Part shown: piece by piece, positions 1 to 7,408 of the stretch | Layout of the letters: each line of letters starts with the position of its first letter | How positions within the stretch are numbered: position 1 is the first letter of the stretch | Assembly (NCBI GenBank): GCA_003513555.1 | Contig: DOPG01000126.1 | Location: 1-16,114 of the forward strand | From: Rhodopirellula sp. | Lineage (GTDB): Bacteria > Planctomycetota > Planctomycetia > Pirellulales > Pirellulaceae | Direction of reading: 5' to 3' | DNA: 16,114 bases | Notes under the pieces: model-generated | What the model was told of the DNA's origin: nothing | The model's input: the letters and a program-made list of their open reading frames with translations, nothing else | Databases searched by the model: none | Position numbers and translations under genes: made by a program

Positions 1-728
1 CCGAGCAGTACCCACCCACCTGCACCTGCTAGCCCTCGAGTGCGACTCCCGGTGTCAATCGCCTCAAGCCGTCTGGCGATGGTGGCAGCCAATTCATCCG
101 TAGACAGCCGGGACAACATACCTTCCGGCACTACAATCTTCTCTCGCCGTGGCAGTCCAACGATTCCCCCCATGAATCCCATGTCTGAGTGGGACACCAG
201 GACGATTTCCCGTCGTTGCCAACCGCAGGCCAAAGTCAACCGAGCAGCCGCCCGAAGACGAACCCGATCCGCCTCGCTCAGTTCTTTCCTCTGCTGAAGC
301 GTGCCAGCAAGCACCCCAAGACGAAATTGGAAAGTCACTAGCACGAGGCACAACACCCCAACGGCTAACGATGCGCCCAACAGCCCATAACAACGACCAA
401 GTGCAAGAATCAACAGCCCTGACGTGACGAAAAATCCCGCTTGCACAGTCACTCCCTGTCCCCAGTTCAAGAGAAACGACTTAACGGAACCCTCACTACG
501 CCCGGCGCGGCTGGGGAGAAGGTAACCACCCACGACGTCAAAAGGCAACATGATCGCCACTAAACCCGTGAAGCCAGCCACCAAAGCGACTAAATCTGAC
601 CAGCTCCAAGTAACGCCACTCGGCAATAAGACATACGGCGTCTTCATTGCAAGGCAGCTGACGCTGAGCATCACGATAAAACCTACGCCTGAAATACCTA
701 ACCAGAGCCGAGAACGGGCATACGACAT
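1..728 (-). CDS. Multi-pass membrane protein with degenerate M48-like peptidase domain (C-terminus beyond window)
   Basis: The frame is open for 242 codons from ATG at 728 to the left edge, so the C-terminus is missing. An in-frame stop at 747-749 and a GGAAG five bases before the ATG support this start. About four hydrophobic segments lie near residues 8-28, 45-62, 95-112 and 114-134. A soluble part from about residue 145 contains GGIVGLPRREKIVVPE (187-202) and then DELAATIARRLEAI (211-224). The order (a GG-x-x-GLP-type strand, then an ELAA helix) resembles M48/HtpX-type membrane peptidases, where the helix would read AHELGHI. Here the H, E and H positions are R219, R220 and A223, so zinc binding is not expected. 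It starts 55 bp behind the small gene at 784-948 and is probably co-transcribed with it. The family link is inference from pattern; the role is unknown. The plus-strand frames here are shadows. Confidence 0.72.
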   Translation of the reverse strand, partial: MSYARSRLWLGISGVGFIVMLSVSCLAMKTPYVLLPSGVTWSWSDLVALVAGFTGLVAIMLPFDVVGGYLLPSRAGRSEGSVKSFLLNWGQGVTVQAGFFVTSGLLILALGRCYGLLGASLAVGVLCLVLVTFQFRLGVLAGTLQQRKELSEADRVRLRAAARLTLACGWQRREIVLVSHSDMGFMGGIVGLPRREKIVVPEGMLSRLSTDELAATIARRLEAIDTGSRTRGLAGAGGWVLL

Positions 729-783
729 GAATACTTCCAACAGGCTTCAACGTGGGACCCAGCAAGAAAGAAGACGTGCTCCT

Positions 784-948
784 CTATGTCGTGGACTTAA
801 GTTGTTCCAGAAGTCTTCCAATCTCTTCGGCTTCAGCCCGCTTGAGATCACTCTTCTTTCGGTTGACGGTTGAAAGGTCGTAAGCTTCCTGCATCAAGCT
901 GGAATACTTTTCACGCAACTTCTCTTCTCGATTCTTGAGACCAAACAT
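784..948 (-). CDS. Small DUF6435 / Lacal_2735-family protein (54 aa)
   Basis: A 54-residue charged, helical protein starting MFGLKNREEKLREKY. The pattern MFGL, KLREKY, LMQEAYDLSTVNRKKSDLK, then AEAEEIGRLLEQL matches the small Lacal_2735/DUF6435 proteins I know from marine Bacteroidetes and others, which have the same length and the hallmark 'LS-x-x-NR-x-x-SD-x-K-x-AEA' core. No enzymatic motif or membrane segment is present, and the molecular function of the family is not known. The ATG is preceded by GGAGAG with a 7-base spacer, a good ribosome binding site, and by a TATAAT 32 bp upstream. It is the first gene of a probable two-gene unit with the membrane protein starting at 728. Recognition is from sequence pattern only; the family assignment is fairly sure, the role is not. 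Confidence 0.8.
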   Translation of the reverse strand: MFGLKNREEKLREKYSSLMQEAYDLSTVNRKKSDLKRAEAEEIGRLLEQLKSTT

Positions 949-980
949 AACTTCACTCTCCGAGGATTTTCTTTTGCCAG

Positions 981-986
981 ATTATA
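981..986 (-). promoter_or_regulatory. Candidate -10 box (TATAAT) for the small DUF6435 gene
   Basis: On the minus strand this reads a perfect TATAAT, 32 bp upstream of the ATG at 948, which would give a leader of roughly 25 bases containing the GGAGAG ribosome binding site. A TTGACG lies only 6 bp upstream of it (993-998), far too close to act as its -35 partner. The hexamer at the normal 17-bp spacing is not consensus, so the box is supported only by its sequence and position. Confidence 0.4.
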
Positions 987-1275
987 AATTGCCGTCAAGA
1001 GCCGTGGAGGCGTAGACGCCAAAGCTATCAGCCTGGCTTAACAGCAAAATTCATTGCAGGGCTCGACGCACGTCATTAGCTGCGAGAATCTGGCAACAGG
1101 AGAGCTTTTAAGAAAGACAAACGAGTGACTGATTCGTCATGGCATCTCGCTGCCGGTGGCACATCACCTCGGTGGTAGGGGGCATCCGGCGATGCGTGCA
1201 TGCTTTTAAGCGGCAATTAGAGGGCGTTTGTTGCTCGTGGCGGATGCAGTCACCAATGAATACTGGGCCCGGTGT

Positions 1276-1295
1276 GAAACGGCGATTGACGTTTC
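1276..1295 (-). terminator. Small hairpin just after the ATPase gene, possible weak terminator
   Basis: A 6-bp perfect stem (GAAACG / CGTTTC) with an 8-base loop begins 5 bases after the ATPase stop codon at 1301-1303. No T-run follows on the minus strand, so a classical intrinsic terminator is not supported; it could only assist termination or protect the 3' end. Confidence 0.2.
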
Positions 1296-1300
1296 GGCCA

Positions 1301-4300
1301 CTAGGAGAGGTGAAGAATCTGATCATGAGAAACGTATTCCTCGGCCATCTTTGCCGTGTGAAGATGGTGTGTAAAAACAATCACCTGCGTTTTTTCAGAT
1401 AGCTTTTTCATCAGTTCAAAGAATGCTCGAGAGCGTGGTTCATCGAACGTGATCAATACATCATCGAGGATCAATGGCATTGCCGCGTGATGTTCAAGAT
1501 GAATGTCGATCGCGGCCATTCGCAGAGCCAGATAAAGCTGGTCTCGAGTACCTTCTGATAAAGCTTGCGTTGTCAGAGCGTCCGGCGTCCCACCGGGATC
1601 ATTGATGGAATCACGGAGAGCGACGAGGTTCACTTGATCAGGGTTCTGATCATCCTGTTGTGCGCCAACGCCGCAAAATGCTCCGTTTGTAAGAACACGA
1701 AAAAACTGAGATGTCTTTTCAAGCATCGGTGCTTGACTCTTTTTCCGGTATTCCTCTACTTGGGTCCGTAGAAATGCGATGGAATGCTGAAGGCGGATAA
1801 ATCGCTCGCTATCTGTGATCACGGTTGCCAGTGCATTGGCTGAAAACTGTTTCTGGATCGCCGCATCATCAGTGGTCTTCTCCAGGTGCGCACGAGTCTT
1901 CATTGCTTCGTTCAAAGCATCGCGTGATTTATCTCGGGCGGTTTGGAACTCCTCAATATCGCCCTCAAGCGTTTGCACCTCAGCAAGCAAAGCCTCAGTC
2001 TCCTCAGCATCTGCCTGTTGGATTAACAGCTCAACACCCAAGGACCCAGCTAATGTTGTTAGAGTTGAATTGGTGACCGCTAGCTTCTGTTTCAGCTGCT
2101 CTCGGTTCTCAAGGTGGCTTATCGCTTCATTCAGGGCTTTCGGAGTTGCAACCCCGGCCTCCACCATAAGTTTTTTCATTTCAGCAGTTGTGGCTTGCTT
2201 AGCTTGTTCTTTGCCACGCAGGCTCTCCTCAAGCTGTTCGATGTCCCGCGTCAGTGAGTCGAATTCCGTCTTCCGCACCTGCGCTGCGGAGTAAAGCTCG
2301 GCAAGCCTTTTTTCCGTTATATCAGGGTGTGCAGGATCAATGACGGGCGAGTCAGGAATGTGCCGCATGCGCTGTCGCTCAAGCTCTTCCAAATAGCAGG
2401 ACATGCGTTGCGCAACCACATCCACTTCTTGCATGCACACTGAAAGTTCTTGATCTGTAGTTATCGCAAGGTGGCGTTCTTCGAGTTCGTTAACAGCAAG
2501 GTTACGTGCGATCCCTTCATCGAGCTGAAGATCCGCAATCGCTTCCACCCATCCACAAACGGCAGTTTGGAGACGCTCTTCAGCGTGGGTAAGAACCTCT
2601 TTTTCATTCGACAACTCAGTATTAAGCGTCTCGATGCCCGCACGAATCGCTTTTCGTTCTCCATTGATGGATTCCGCTTCGGTAAGTACTTCAGTCAGGC
2701 ATTTTGAAAGAAAAGCGTAGCTTCCGTCATCACGTTGAAGTCCTTTCCGCAATGCTTCCTGCAAGCTTGTCTCAGTTTCACTGTGGCTCGTCAACTTACT
2801 GTTCAGGCTGGAAAGCTCATTGCTTGCTGTCAACCATTTTTCCCAAGTCTCAAGCCACGCCAGCAGCTCCGTTGGCACGAACTCACGCTTGGGAAGGAAA
2901 TTCGCGTATTTCTCCCACTGTTGTTGAAGATCCTCCTGTTTGCAATCGACGCGCGCGACTATTTGCTTTGCAAGCGATTGTTTTTCAGCATTGACTTTTA
3001 AAGCATGTCTCAGCGTGGTTATCTTCCCAATGGTCTCGGCGTGATGACGTAGGGTGTCAGCGATCAAGTCGCTCTCGGCAATTTCGCTTCTGAATTCTGC
3101 TGGCTCGCCGTCGCCCAGCGGCTGTTCTCCACTGACGTGTTTTTCGATTCGATTCCAATGCTCGTCCCTCTTTCTGCGGGATGTAAGCAGATCCTCCTCG
3201 GTAACGATGGCAACTTCATCAGATACCGCTATGATGTCCCCGCGGATGTTTATCTCCTCTGTCTTGAGTTCATCGAGTGCCTTTTGATTGACGCGAGCTT
3301 CTTCCGTGAGAACCTTTTGCTCGTTCTTGAACTCTTCCACGATAGCAACAGGGGGAACCTTAATGTTCCGGGCTTCATCGGGACTCAAGTGTCCGATACC
3401 AAGTTTATGTGCCAATTGATGCAGCGCGGTATCGCTCTGCTCGCGGCTCTCGAGCCAAGAAGCAGCAATCCTGCTGTTTCTGTTGTGCTCGTGCAGTTGC
3501 GAGCTAAGCTCTCGCAATGAATCGTTGACCGTGGCGTCACGTAGCTCATCCAGTTTTTCCCGCTGTTTTGAAACGGCCCGTTCGGTTGCGTTGACATCCC
3601 TCTCTGCTTGATCGCGTTCTCTTTCAAGGACGGCAATTGTCTCGACAGTCTCTTTGATATTTACTAATTGCGTTTTTCCAATATCGGGCAACAACGCGAG
3701 ACTCTCCCGATCCTTCAGCTTCAAGTTCTGTAATTGAACTCGTTGCTTACTGCGTAGTTCGCTAAGTTTCTTCGCGAGCTTGTCACTTGTTTTGAGGTCG
3801 TTTAGGTGCTGGGTGATAGCTTGGTGCAGCCAGTCAAGCTCCGGGGTGTCTCCTACAATTTCCTCAAACGGCTGGATTTCTGCGAGGCGCTCCTGCTTAC
3901 TGAGAAGAATTGAACTGTGCTCGCTAATAATGGCCATTGAGTTGGCAAGAGCGGAATTGAGTTTGTTGACGCGTGACGGGAAATCAGATGCCAAGTCGGG
4001 AATCAGGATAGTGGACAAGGCTGCACACGCCGATTTCTGCTCCTCAATCAGGGGAATCGCCTTGAGAAAGTTCTGAACGCGGTTAAGACGTCTACGACAC
4101 TTCGTCAGCTGCGTGTCCTTGTGATCAAAATCTTTTTGTGCGGATGTGATTTCCTGATTTAATTTTTTCCACTGGCTCGTAGAGAGGGAGTTGTCCCGGG
4201 CTTGCTTTTCATGCGCCTTCATTGCAGTGTAGGCAGCCACAATCGAATTGCCTTTTCGGCCATTGCCGGCAAAAAGTGTCTCTGCTTCCGCCTCCAGCGA

Positions 4301-4786
4301 GTGAATTGCTGACTCGATGGGTGAGGCGCCCGAACTGGTGGAAAACAGCAGGGCACCGATTTCCCCCTGCGCTGACAACAAACTGTCAGCGCCGCTTCGA
4401 AGCGTGTCAGTGCTGAGGCCAAACATCTGACTGAAGAATTCAGGACTGACGGAGCCACAGAACGCCTTCAGTTTACCTTCGTCAATCGAGTTTTGATTTT
4501 CATCGAGAAGCGTGCCAATCTTTCCCTTCTTCCGTAGAAACGTAAGGCTTTGGCCCCCATCACTCACCGTGGCGCCAATTCGCAGCTTTTTGTAATCATG
4601 CAAAAAATTATCGTCCGTGGACGTTGGAAAGCCGTACAAGAGATGGTGGATCCCTCGTAACAAGGAACTCTTTCCGGCTTCGTTTGGTCCATAAATCACA
4701 TGCAAGTCATGCTGCGATGAGACGAATTCACAAGAGACCGAAGTGAATGGTCCAAACGCAGGTATATTGAGTGTCTCGAAACGCAT
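1301..4786 (-). CDS. YhaN/SbcC-like coiled-coil ATPase (AAA, SMC/Rad50 superfamily)
   Basis: A 1161-residue protein with the split ABC-type ATPase head of Rad50/SbcC proteins. The N-terminal half has Walker A GPNEAGKSS (33-41). The C-terminal half has the signature LSEGT (1076-1080), Walker B LILDDVLITFDE (1105-1116) and an H-loop in FTHH (1138-1141). Between them lie about 900 residues rich in Glu, Lys, Leu and Gln, typical of long antiparallel coiled coils. No CxxC zinc hook is visible, which separates it from SbcC/Rad50 and fits YhaN-type proteins. It starts 38 bp behind the metallophosphoesterase gene on the same strand, the arrangement expected for a nuclease/ATPase pair. It presumably binds DNA ends and uses ATP to control the partner nuclease in DNA repair. 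The Shine-Dalgarno before the ATG is weak, consistent with an internal operon gene. Confidence 0.9.
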   Translation of the reverse strand: MRFETLNIPAFGPFTSVSCEFVSSQHDLHVIYGPNEAGKSSLLRGIHHLLYGFPTSTDDNFLHDYKKLRIGATVSDGGQSLTFLRKKGKIGTLLDENQNSIDEGKLKAFCGSVSPEFFSQMFGLSTDTLRSGADSLLSAQGEIGALLFSTSSGASPIESAIHSLEAEAETLFAGNGRKGNSIVAAYTAMKAHEKQARDNSLSTSQWKKLNQEITSAQKDFDHKDTQLTKCRRRLNRVQNFLKAIPLIEEQKSACAALSTILIPDLASDFPSRVNKLNSALANSMAIISEHSSILLSKQERLAEIQPFEEIVGDTPELDWLHQAITQHLNDLKTSDKLAKKLSELRSKQRVQLQNLKLKDRESLALLPDIGKTQLVNIKETVETIAVLERERDQAERDVNATERAVSKQREKLDELRDATVNDSLRELSSQLHEHNRNSRIAASWLESREQSDTALHQLAHKLGIGHLSPDEARNIKVPPVAIVEEFKNEQKVLTEEARVNQKALDELKTEEINIRGDIIAVSDEVAIVTEEDLLTSRRKRDEHWNRIEKHVSGEQPLGDGEPAEFRSEIAESDLIADTLRHHAETIGKITTLRHALKVNAEKQSLAKQIVARVDCKQEDLQQQWEKYANFLPKREFVPTELLAWLETWEKWLTASNELSSLNSKLTSHSETETSLQEALRKGLQRDDGSYAFLSKCLTEVLTEAESINGERKAIRAGIETLNTELSNEKEVLTHAEERLQTAVCGWVEAIADLQLDEGIARNLAVNELEERHLAITTDQELSVCMQEVDVVAQRMSCYLEELERQRMRHIPDSPVIDPAHPDITEKRLAELYSAAQVRKTEFDSLTRDIEQLEESLRGKEQAKQATTAEMKKLMVEAGVATPKALNEAISHLENREQLKQKLAVTNSTLTTLAGSLGVELLIQQADAEETEALLAEVQTLEGDIEEFQTARDKSRDALNEAMKTRAHLEKTTDDAAIQKQFSANALATVITDSERFIRLQHSIAFLRTQVEEYRKKSQAPMLEKTSQFFRVLTNGAFCGVGAQQDDQNPDQVNLVALRDSINDPGGTPDALTTQALSEGTRDQLYLALRMAAIDIHLEHHAAMPLILDDVLITFDEPRSRAFFELMKKLSEKTQVIVFTHHLHTAKMAEEYVSHDQILHLS

Positions 4787-4824
4787 GAAGTTCGGTTGGG
4801 CACTGGTGGAGAGGGAGCAGGTTA

Positions 4825-6081
4825 CTATTCGGTTGAATTTGAGGTGGCGATCGCCTGCAGAACGATCGCGCTGATTTCCCCGCGCATTGCTTCGCGTTCT
4901 TGCTCGTTTTGGGGCTCTAAACTTTTTCGTAAAGCACGGGAAGCCTCAGCGGGGAGTTTTTTCACTAACGTGTCCACCGAGCTAGGTAACTTGTTCGGGT
5001 CAAACGCTTTTAGAGCATCTAGCACGAAGGCTGTTAAGGCATCCTGTTTAGCCAAATCTTCAGGATTGATCAGGGTCCGGGTTCGGACACGCACGTCTTC
5101 GATCCAGATTAGTTCCGGATCGATGTCTAAAGCAATGTTTTGGCATTCAGCTCGCAAACGACTGTGTTCCGCATGGAGAAGTTCATGCAGTCCTGTATGG
5201 CCAGTGAGTGTTAGCCTTACCGCCAACAGACGTCCATCCGATTTCGCGAGTGATTTGTTGAGCTGAATCCGTATGGCGTCAAGCAATGCATGCTCAGACA
5301 CCAGGTCGCTGCAATCAACCCGAGCATTCTCCCAGCGGACAGTGTCCAGCGCGATGAAATCGCACTGGCAGGTCTTGAGGTCGTCGTCGACGGTGACCAG
5401 ATAGCATCCTTTCGGTCCTGTCTCTTTTACATGTCTGCCCTGAGTGTTCCCCGGATACACGACATGCGGGTTTTCATGATGGATTTCACGTATGTGAATG
5501 TGCCCCAAGGCCCAATAGTCGTATCCGTGTGCAACCAGTTGTGAAAGGGAACTCGGTGCATAATTGCCATGACCTTCCCGGTCACCGAGGTTGGTGTGTA
5601 GCAACCCAATGTTGTAACGGTTACCACTTGGCTGCGGATAATTCTCGGCGAGGTTTTCGGAGACCGATTGCGTGGCGAATCCTTGACCGTGCAGACTGAC
5701 AGGAAGTGACGGATGGTGAACCGTTTCTGGCTCTTGGGTAGGGAACACGTGAACGTTGTCTTGTAGCTGCAGACTTTTGGTGACACGCGACTCGGCATCA
5801 TGGTTGCCATAGATCAAGTAAACCGGAATCTGCTGCGCATCAAGACGACGCATCTCGTTATTGAACGAGATGCCCGTACTAAAATCTTTCCAGTCGCCAT
5901 CGTACAAATCGCCCGCGATCAATACGAAGTCGACTCCTTCATCAATGGCTGAGTCGACCAAACGAGTTAGAGCTGAACGTGTAGCAACCCTAATTGTTTC
6001 TGTGGGAGCCTCATCATGCTGTGATAGTCCTGTTAATGGGCTATCAAGGTGAATGTCTGCTGCATGAAGGAATTTAAACAT
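4825..6081 (-). CDS. YhaO/SbcD-like metallophosphoesterase, DNA repair exonuclease subunit
   Basis: A 418-residue calcineurin-like phosphoesterase of the Mre11/SbcD/YhaO group. All metal-ligand motifs are present in order: DIH (9-11), GDLYDG (57-62), GNHDAE (92-97), LHTN (161-164) and GHIH (193-196), supporting a two-metal (Mn-type) nuclease. The PGNTQGRH stretch (210-217) is the usual sequence at the end of the catalytic domain. The remaining ~200 residues correspond to the capping and partner-binding region, and the C-terminal ~70 residues are charged and helical, as expected for a segment that docks on the ATPase coiled coil. It is the first gene of the operon with the ATPase at 4786. The expected activity is exo- and/or endonucleolytic processing of DNA ends in the cytoplasm. 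The start at 6081 places the first strand (KFLHAADIH) at the true N-terminus as in the family. No SOS-type operator was found upstream. Confidence 0.92.
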   Translation of the reverse strand: MFKFLHAADIHLDSPLTGLSQHDEAPTETIRVATRSALTRLVDSAIDEGVDFVLIAGDLYDGDWKDFSTGISFNNEMRRLDAQQIPVYLIYGNHDAESRVTKSLQLQDNVHVFPTQEPETVHHPSLPVSLHGQGFATQSVSENLAENYPQPSGNRYNIGLLHTNLGDREGHGNYAPSSLSQLVAHGYDYWALGHIHIREIHHENPHVVYPGNTQGRHVKETGPKGCYLVTVDDDLKTCQCDFIALDTVRWENARVDCSDLVSEHALLDAIRIQLNKSLAKSDGRLLAVRLTLTGHTGLHELLHAEHSRLRAECQNIALDIDPELIWIEDVRVRTRTLINPEDLAKQDALTAFVLDALKAFDPNKLPSSVDTLVKKLPAEASRALRKSLEPQNEQEREAMRGEISAIVLQAIATSNSTE

Positions 6082-6374
6082 GGGGAGAAAAAACCTAATT
6101 GAACCATTAAAATGCCACTGTGTTGATCATTGTTCGTCGGCAGGGGCGAATCCCGCGTACCTAGGCGTCGCGCGGAGCTTCCCAGGTTGCCAAAGGCCCC
6201 TTTGCCAGACAGCCGAAGTTGCAAGCATTGCGGCAATTAGGCCTGCGATCACTGCGGCTTACTGCTACCACTGATCGAAGTATAAGCAAGAAAGACGCGT
6301 TTGGCATTCAGCCTCCCGGGGCACGTTCTGAAGGGCTTGCGTCGCCAAAGCCTAAGGCCCAACGAGGGAGCGTT

Positions 6375-6500
6375 ATGAAGATTTTGAAGTATGTGATTCC
6401 GGGCAAAACTGGCAAGCAAAGCAAGTGCAAGCACATGAATGGTGTTTATTTGAATCGGCCCCCGGCCGGGACGGTAGCGAGTTGGACGCACGCCGGCTAG
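6375..6500 (+). CDS. Possible small protein (41 aa), unrecognised
   Basis: ATG at 6375 is preceded by GAGGGAG with a 4-base spacer, a strong though slightly close ribosome binding site. The frame runs 41 codons to a TAG. The peptide is basic (many Lys in the first 20 residues), starts MKILKYVIPGKTGKQ and has no membrane segment or motif I recognise. The same frame stays open upstream to a TTG at 6219, so the ATG is chosen for its ribosome binding site. It lies alone in a divergent intergenic region, ending just before the promoter candidate of the downstream operon; it could be a chance frame. Confidence 0.25.
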   Translation: MKILKYVIPGKTGKQSKCKHMNGVYLNRPPAGTVASWTHAG

Positions 6501-6510
6501 AAAGTATAAC
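6482..6510 (+). promoter_or_regulatory. Candidate sigma70-type promoter for the 6632-9207 operon
   Basis: TTGGAC (6482-6487), a 17-bp spacer and TATAAC (6505-6510) give a -10 with 5/6 matches, ideal spacing and a -35 whose first three bases match. Transcription would start near 6517, leaving a leader of about 115 bases that contains the 12-bp palindrome at 6564-6575. Supported by sequence only. Confidence 0.35.
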
Positions 6511-6563
6511 AGTTTTGGTAGAATCCCGTTTGACACTCATCAGCCATCGGTTTCTCGGAATGC

Positions 6564-6575
6564 CGCGACGTCGCG
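6564..6575. repeat. Perfect 12-bp palindrome CGCGACGTCGCG
   Basis: A perfect self-complementary 12-mer lies 56 bp before the ATG at 6632 and downstream of the promoter candidate at 6482-6510. Its position would suit an operator for a dimeric regulator, but there is no second copy in the region and no known consensus was matched. Confidence 0.3.
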
Positions 6576-6631
6576 AAGCATAGGGAGCGTCTGCGGCCAC
6601 TTTTGTAATATTAGCGCCTTGTCAGTCCGCG

Positions 6632-7408
6632 ATGCACGCCAAGGTGACTAATGCAGTTAAGATTTTCGTTGAAAGCAATGAGGGATCTTTGGCCACAACA
6701 CGTTTTGGCGTTCGCGCGATGCTTTCTCTCGTAATTGCAACAGGTCTCGCATGCACGGTCCATTTCACTCTCAGAGTCGGCAGCCTTCGACAGCTTCATG
6801 AGGACCTGCGGATGCGCGTCGGGCTTTTCCCGGCATCTGATTCGTCGATGGTCCATGTGGTACGTGCAGGAGTCCCCAAGGAGCTGATCGGCTCTGGCGT
6901 TGATGACAGTAAGATTTGGCGTTTTCGTATTACGCTTCCTGCTAACTACCGCCCTTGCTATCATAGCCACGAAGGACTCGTCCGGGCGGAAGCTCCCGGT
7001 GGTGGCGGCGGTGGGGAGAGCCGTACTTGGGGGCCCGCCAATCCTGAACCTTCAGAAATCTTTTTCTCGGTCTCGTATGTTCGAGACAACGACGAATGGA
7101 CGCTTTCGGTGAATCGCACCGGCGGGGCCAGTTCCCATGGCGTACCTCCGAACTTTCCTACCGTTTCACTTGACGATCTTATCATTGAAGAGGTCGTCGA
7201 CTTCGGCGGTACACGTTCCTTTCAACCTGATGAACCGATTTGTTTGTTGCGGGTGCGTGAAAAGGACGAAGCCCTCAATCGCGACGGCACGAGCAAAGAG
7301 GGGCTTTATCGAGGTTCTGTGTTTTACATCTTTGATAGCCAATACGAAAAGGCTTTTGATGCTTGGGCAAATGGTGATGCCCGTTTCATGCAGGAGCCAA
7401 AAAAATGA
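6632..7408 (+). CDS. Single-pass membrane protein, unrecognised, planctomycete-type
   Basis: A 258-residue protein with a short N-terminal stretch, one hydrophobic segment (about 28-47) and a non-cytoplasmic remainder. After the membrane span it has a charged LRQLHEDLRMR segment, a W-aromatic-x-I-x-LP strand (IWRFRITLP, 95-103), a six-glycine run (123-128) and FQPDEPICLLRVRE (197-210). The W-x-aromatic-x-I-x-P strand and the 'f-P-x-x-x-I-x-LL-x-VR' strand recur in the next gene, so the two proteins look like relatives. No catalytic motif was recognised. Its TGA overlaps the ATG of the next gene (ATGA), indicating translational coupling. No convincing Shine-Dalgarno precedes 6632, so the true start could be downstream, for example ATG at 6719, which would begin right at the membrane span. 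Function unknown; a cell-surface or complex role is only a guess. Confidence 0.75.
   Translation: MHAKVTNAVKIFVESNEGSLATTRFGVRAMLSLVIATGLACTVHFTLRVGSLRQLHEDLRMRVGLFPASDSSMVHVVRAGVPKELIGSGVDDSKIWRFRITLPANYRPCYHSHEGLVRAEAPGGGGGGESRTWGPANPEPSEIFFSVSYVRDNDEWTLSVNRTGGASSHGVPPNFPTVSLDDLIIEEVVDFGGTRSFQPDEPICLLRVREKDEALNRDGTSKEGLYRGSVFYIFDSQYEKAFDAWANGDARFMQEPKK

Larger units (their letters stand above)
949..1300. other. Intergenic stretch between the ATPase gene and the DUF6435 gene
   Basis: 352 bp between two minus-strand genes. Overlapping frames on both strands at 1108-1402 have no recognisable domain and run into the ATPase gene, so I do not call them. Apart from the -10 box at 981-986 and a hairpin at 1276-1295, I see only short imperfect pairings, for example GCATC/GATGC at 1182-1195. 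No RNA gene was seen. Confidence 0.5.
6082..6631. other. Divergent intergenic region of 550 bp
   Basis: This gap separates the minus-strand nuclease operon from the plus-strand membrane-protein pair and should hold promoters for both. On the minus side, TTTAAT (6106-6111, 25 bp before the ATG at 6081) is the only -10-like hexamer I see; it lacks a -35. On the plus side there is a better candidate at 6482-6510, a small reading frame at 6375-6500 and a 12-bp palindrome at 6564-6575. Other short frames here have no recognisable similarity. No RNA gene or repeat array was seen. Confidence 0.5.

Noticed and set aside
1108..1402. Overlapping 87- and 90-codon frames on opposite strands next to the ATPase stop
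   Set aside because: They mirror each other, run into the ATPase gene and have no recognisable sequence.
1815..2294. A 159-codon plus-strand frame, Ser- and Ala-rich
   Set aside because: It lies wholly antisense to the coiled-coil part of the ATPase gene, has no domain, and its composition is what the reverse strand of such a coding region gives.
4796..5266. A 156-codon plus-strand frame
   Set aside because: Antisense to the C-terminal part of the metallophosphoesterase, Arg- and Ser-rich without motifs; a shadow frame.
6082..6300. Possible tRNA or structured RNA in the divergent gap
   Set aside because: No T-loop motif, acceptor stem or conserved fold could be assembled.
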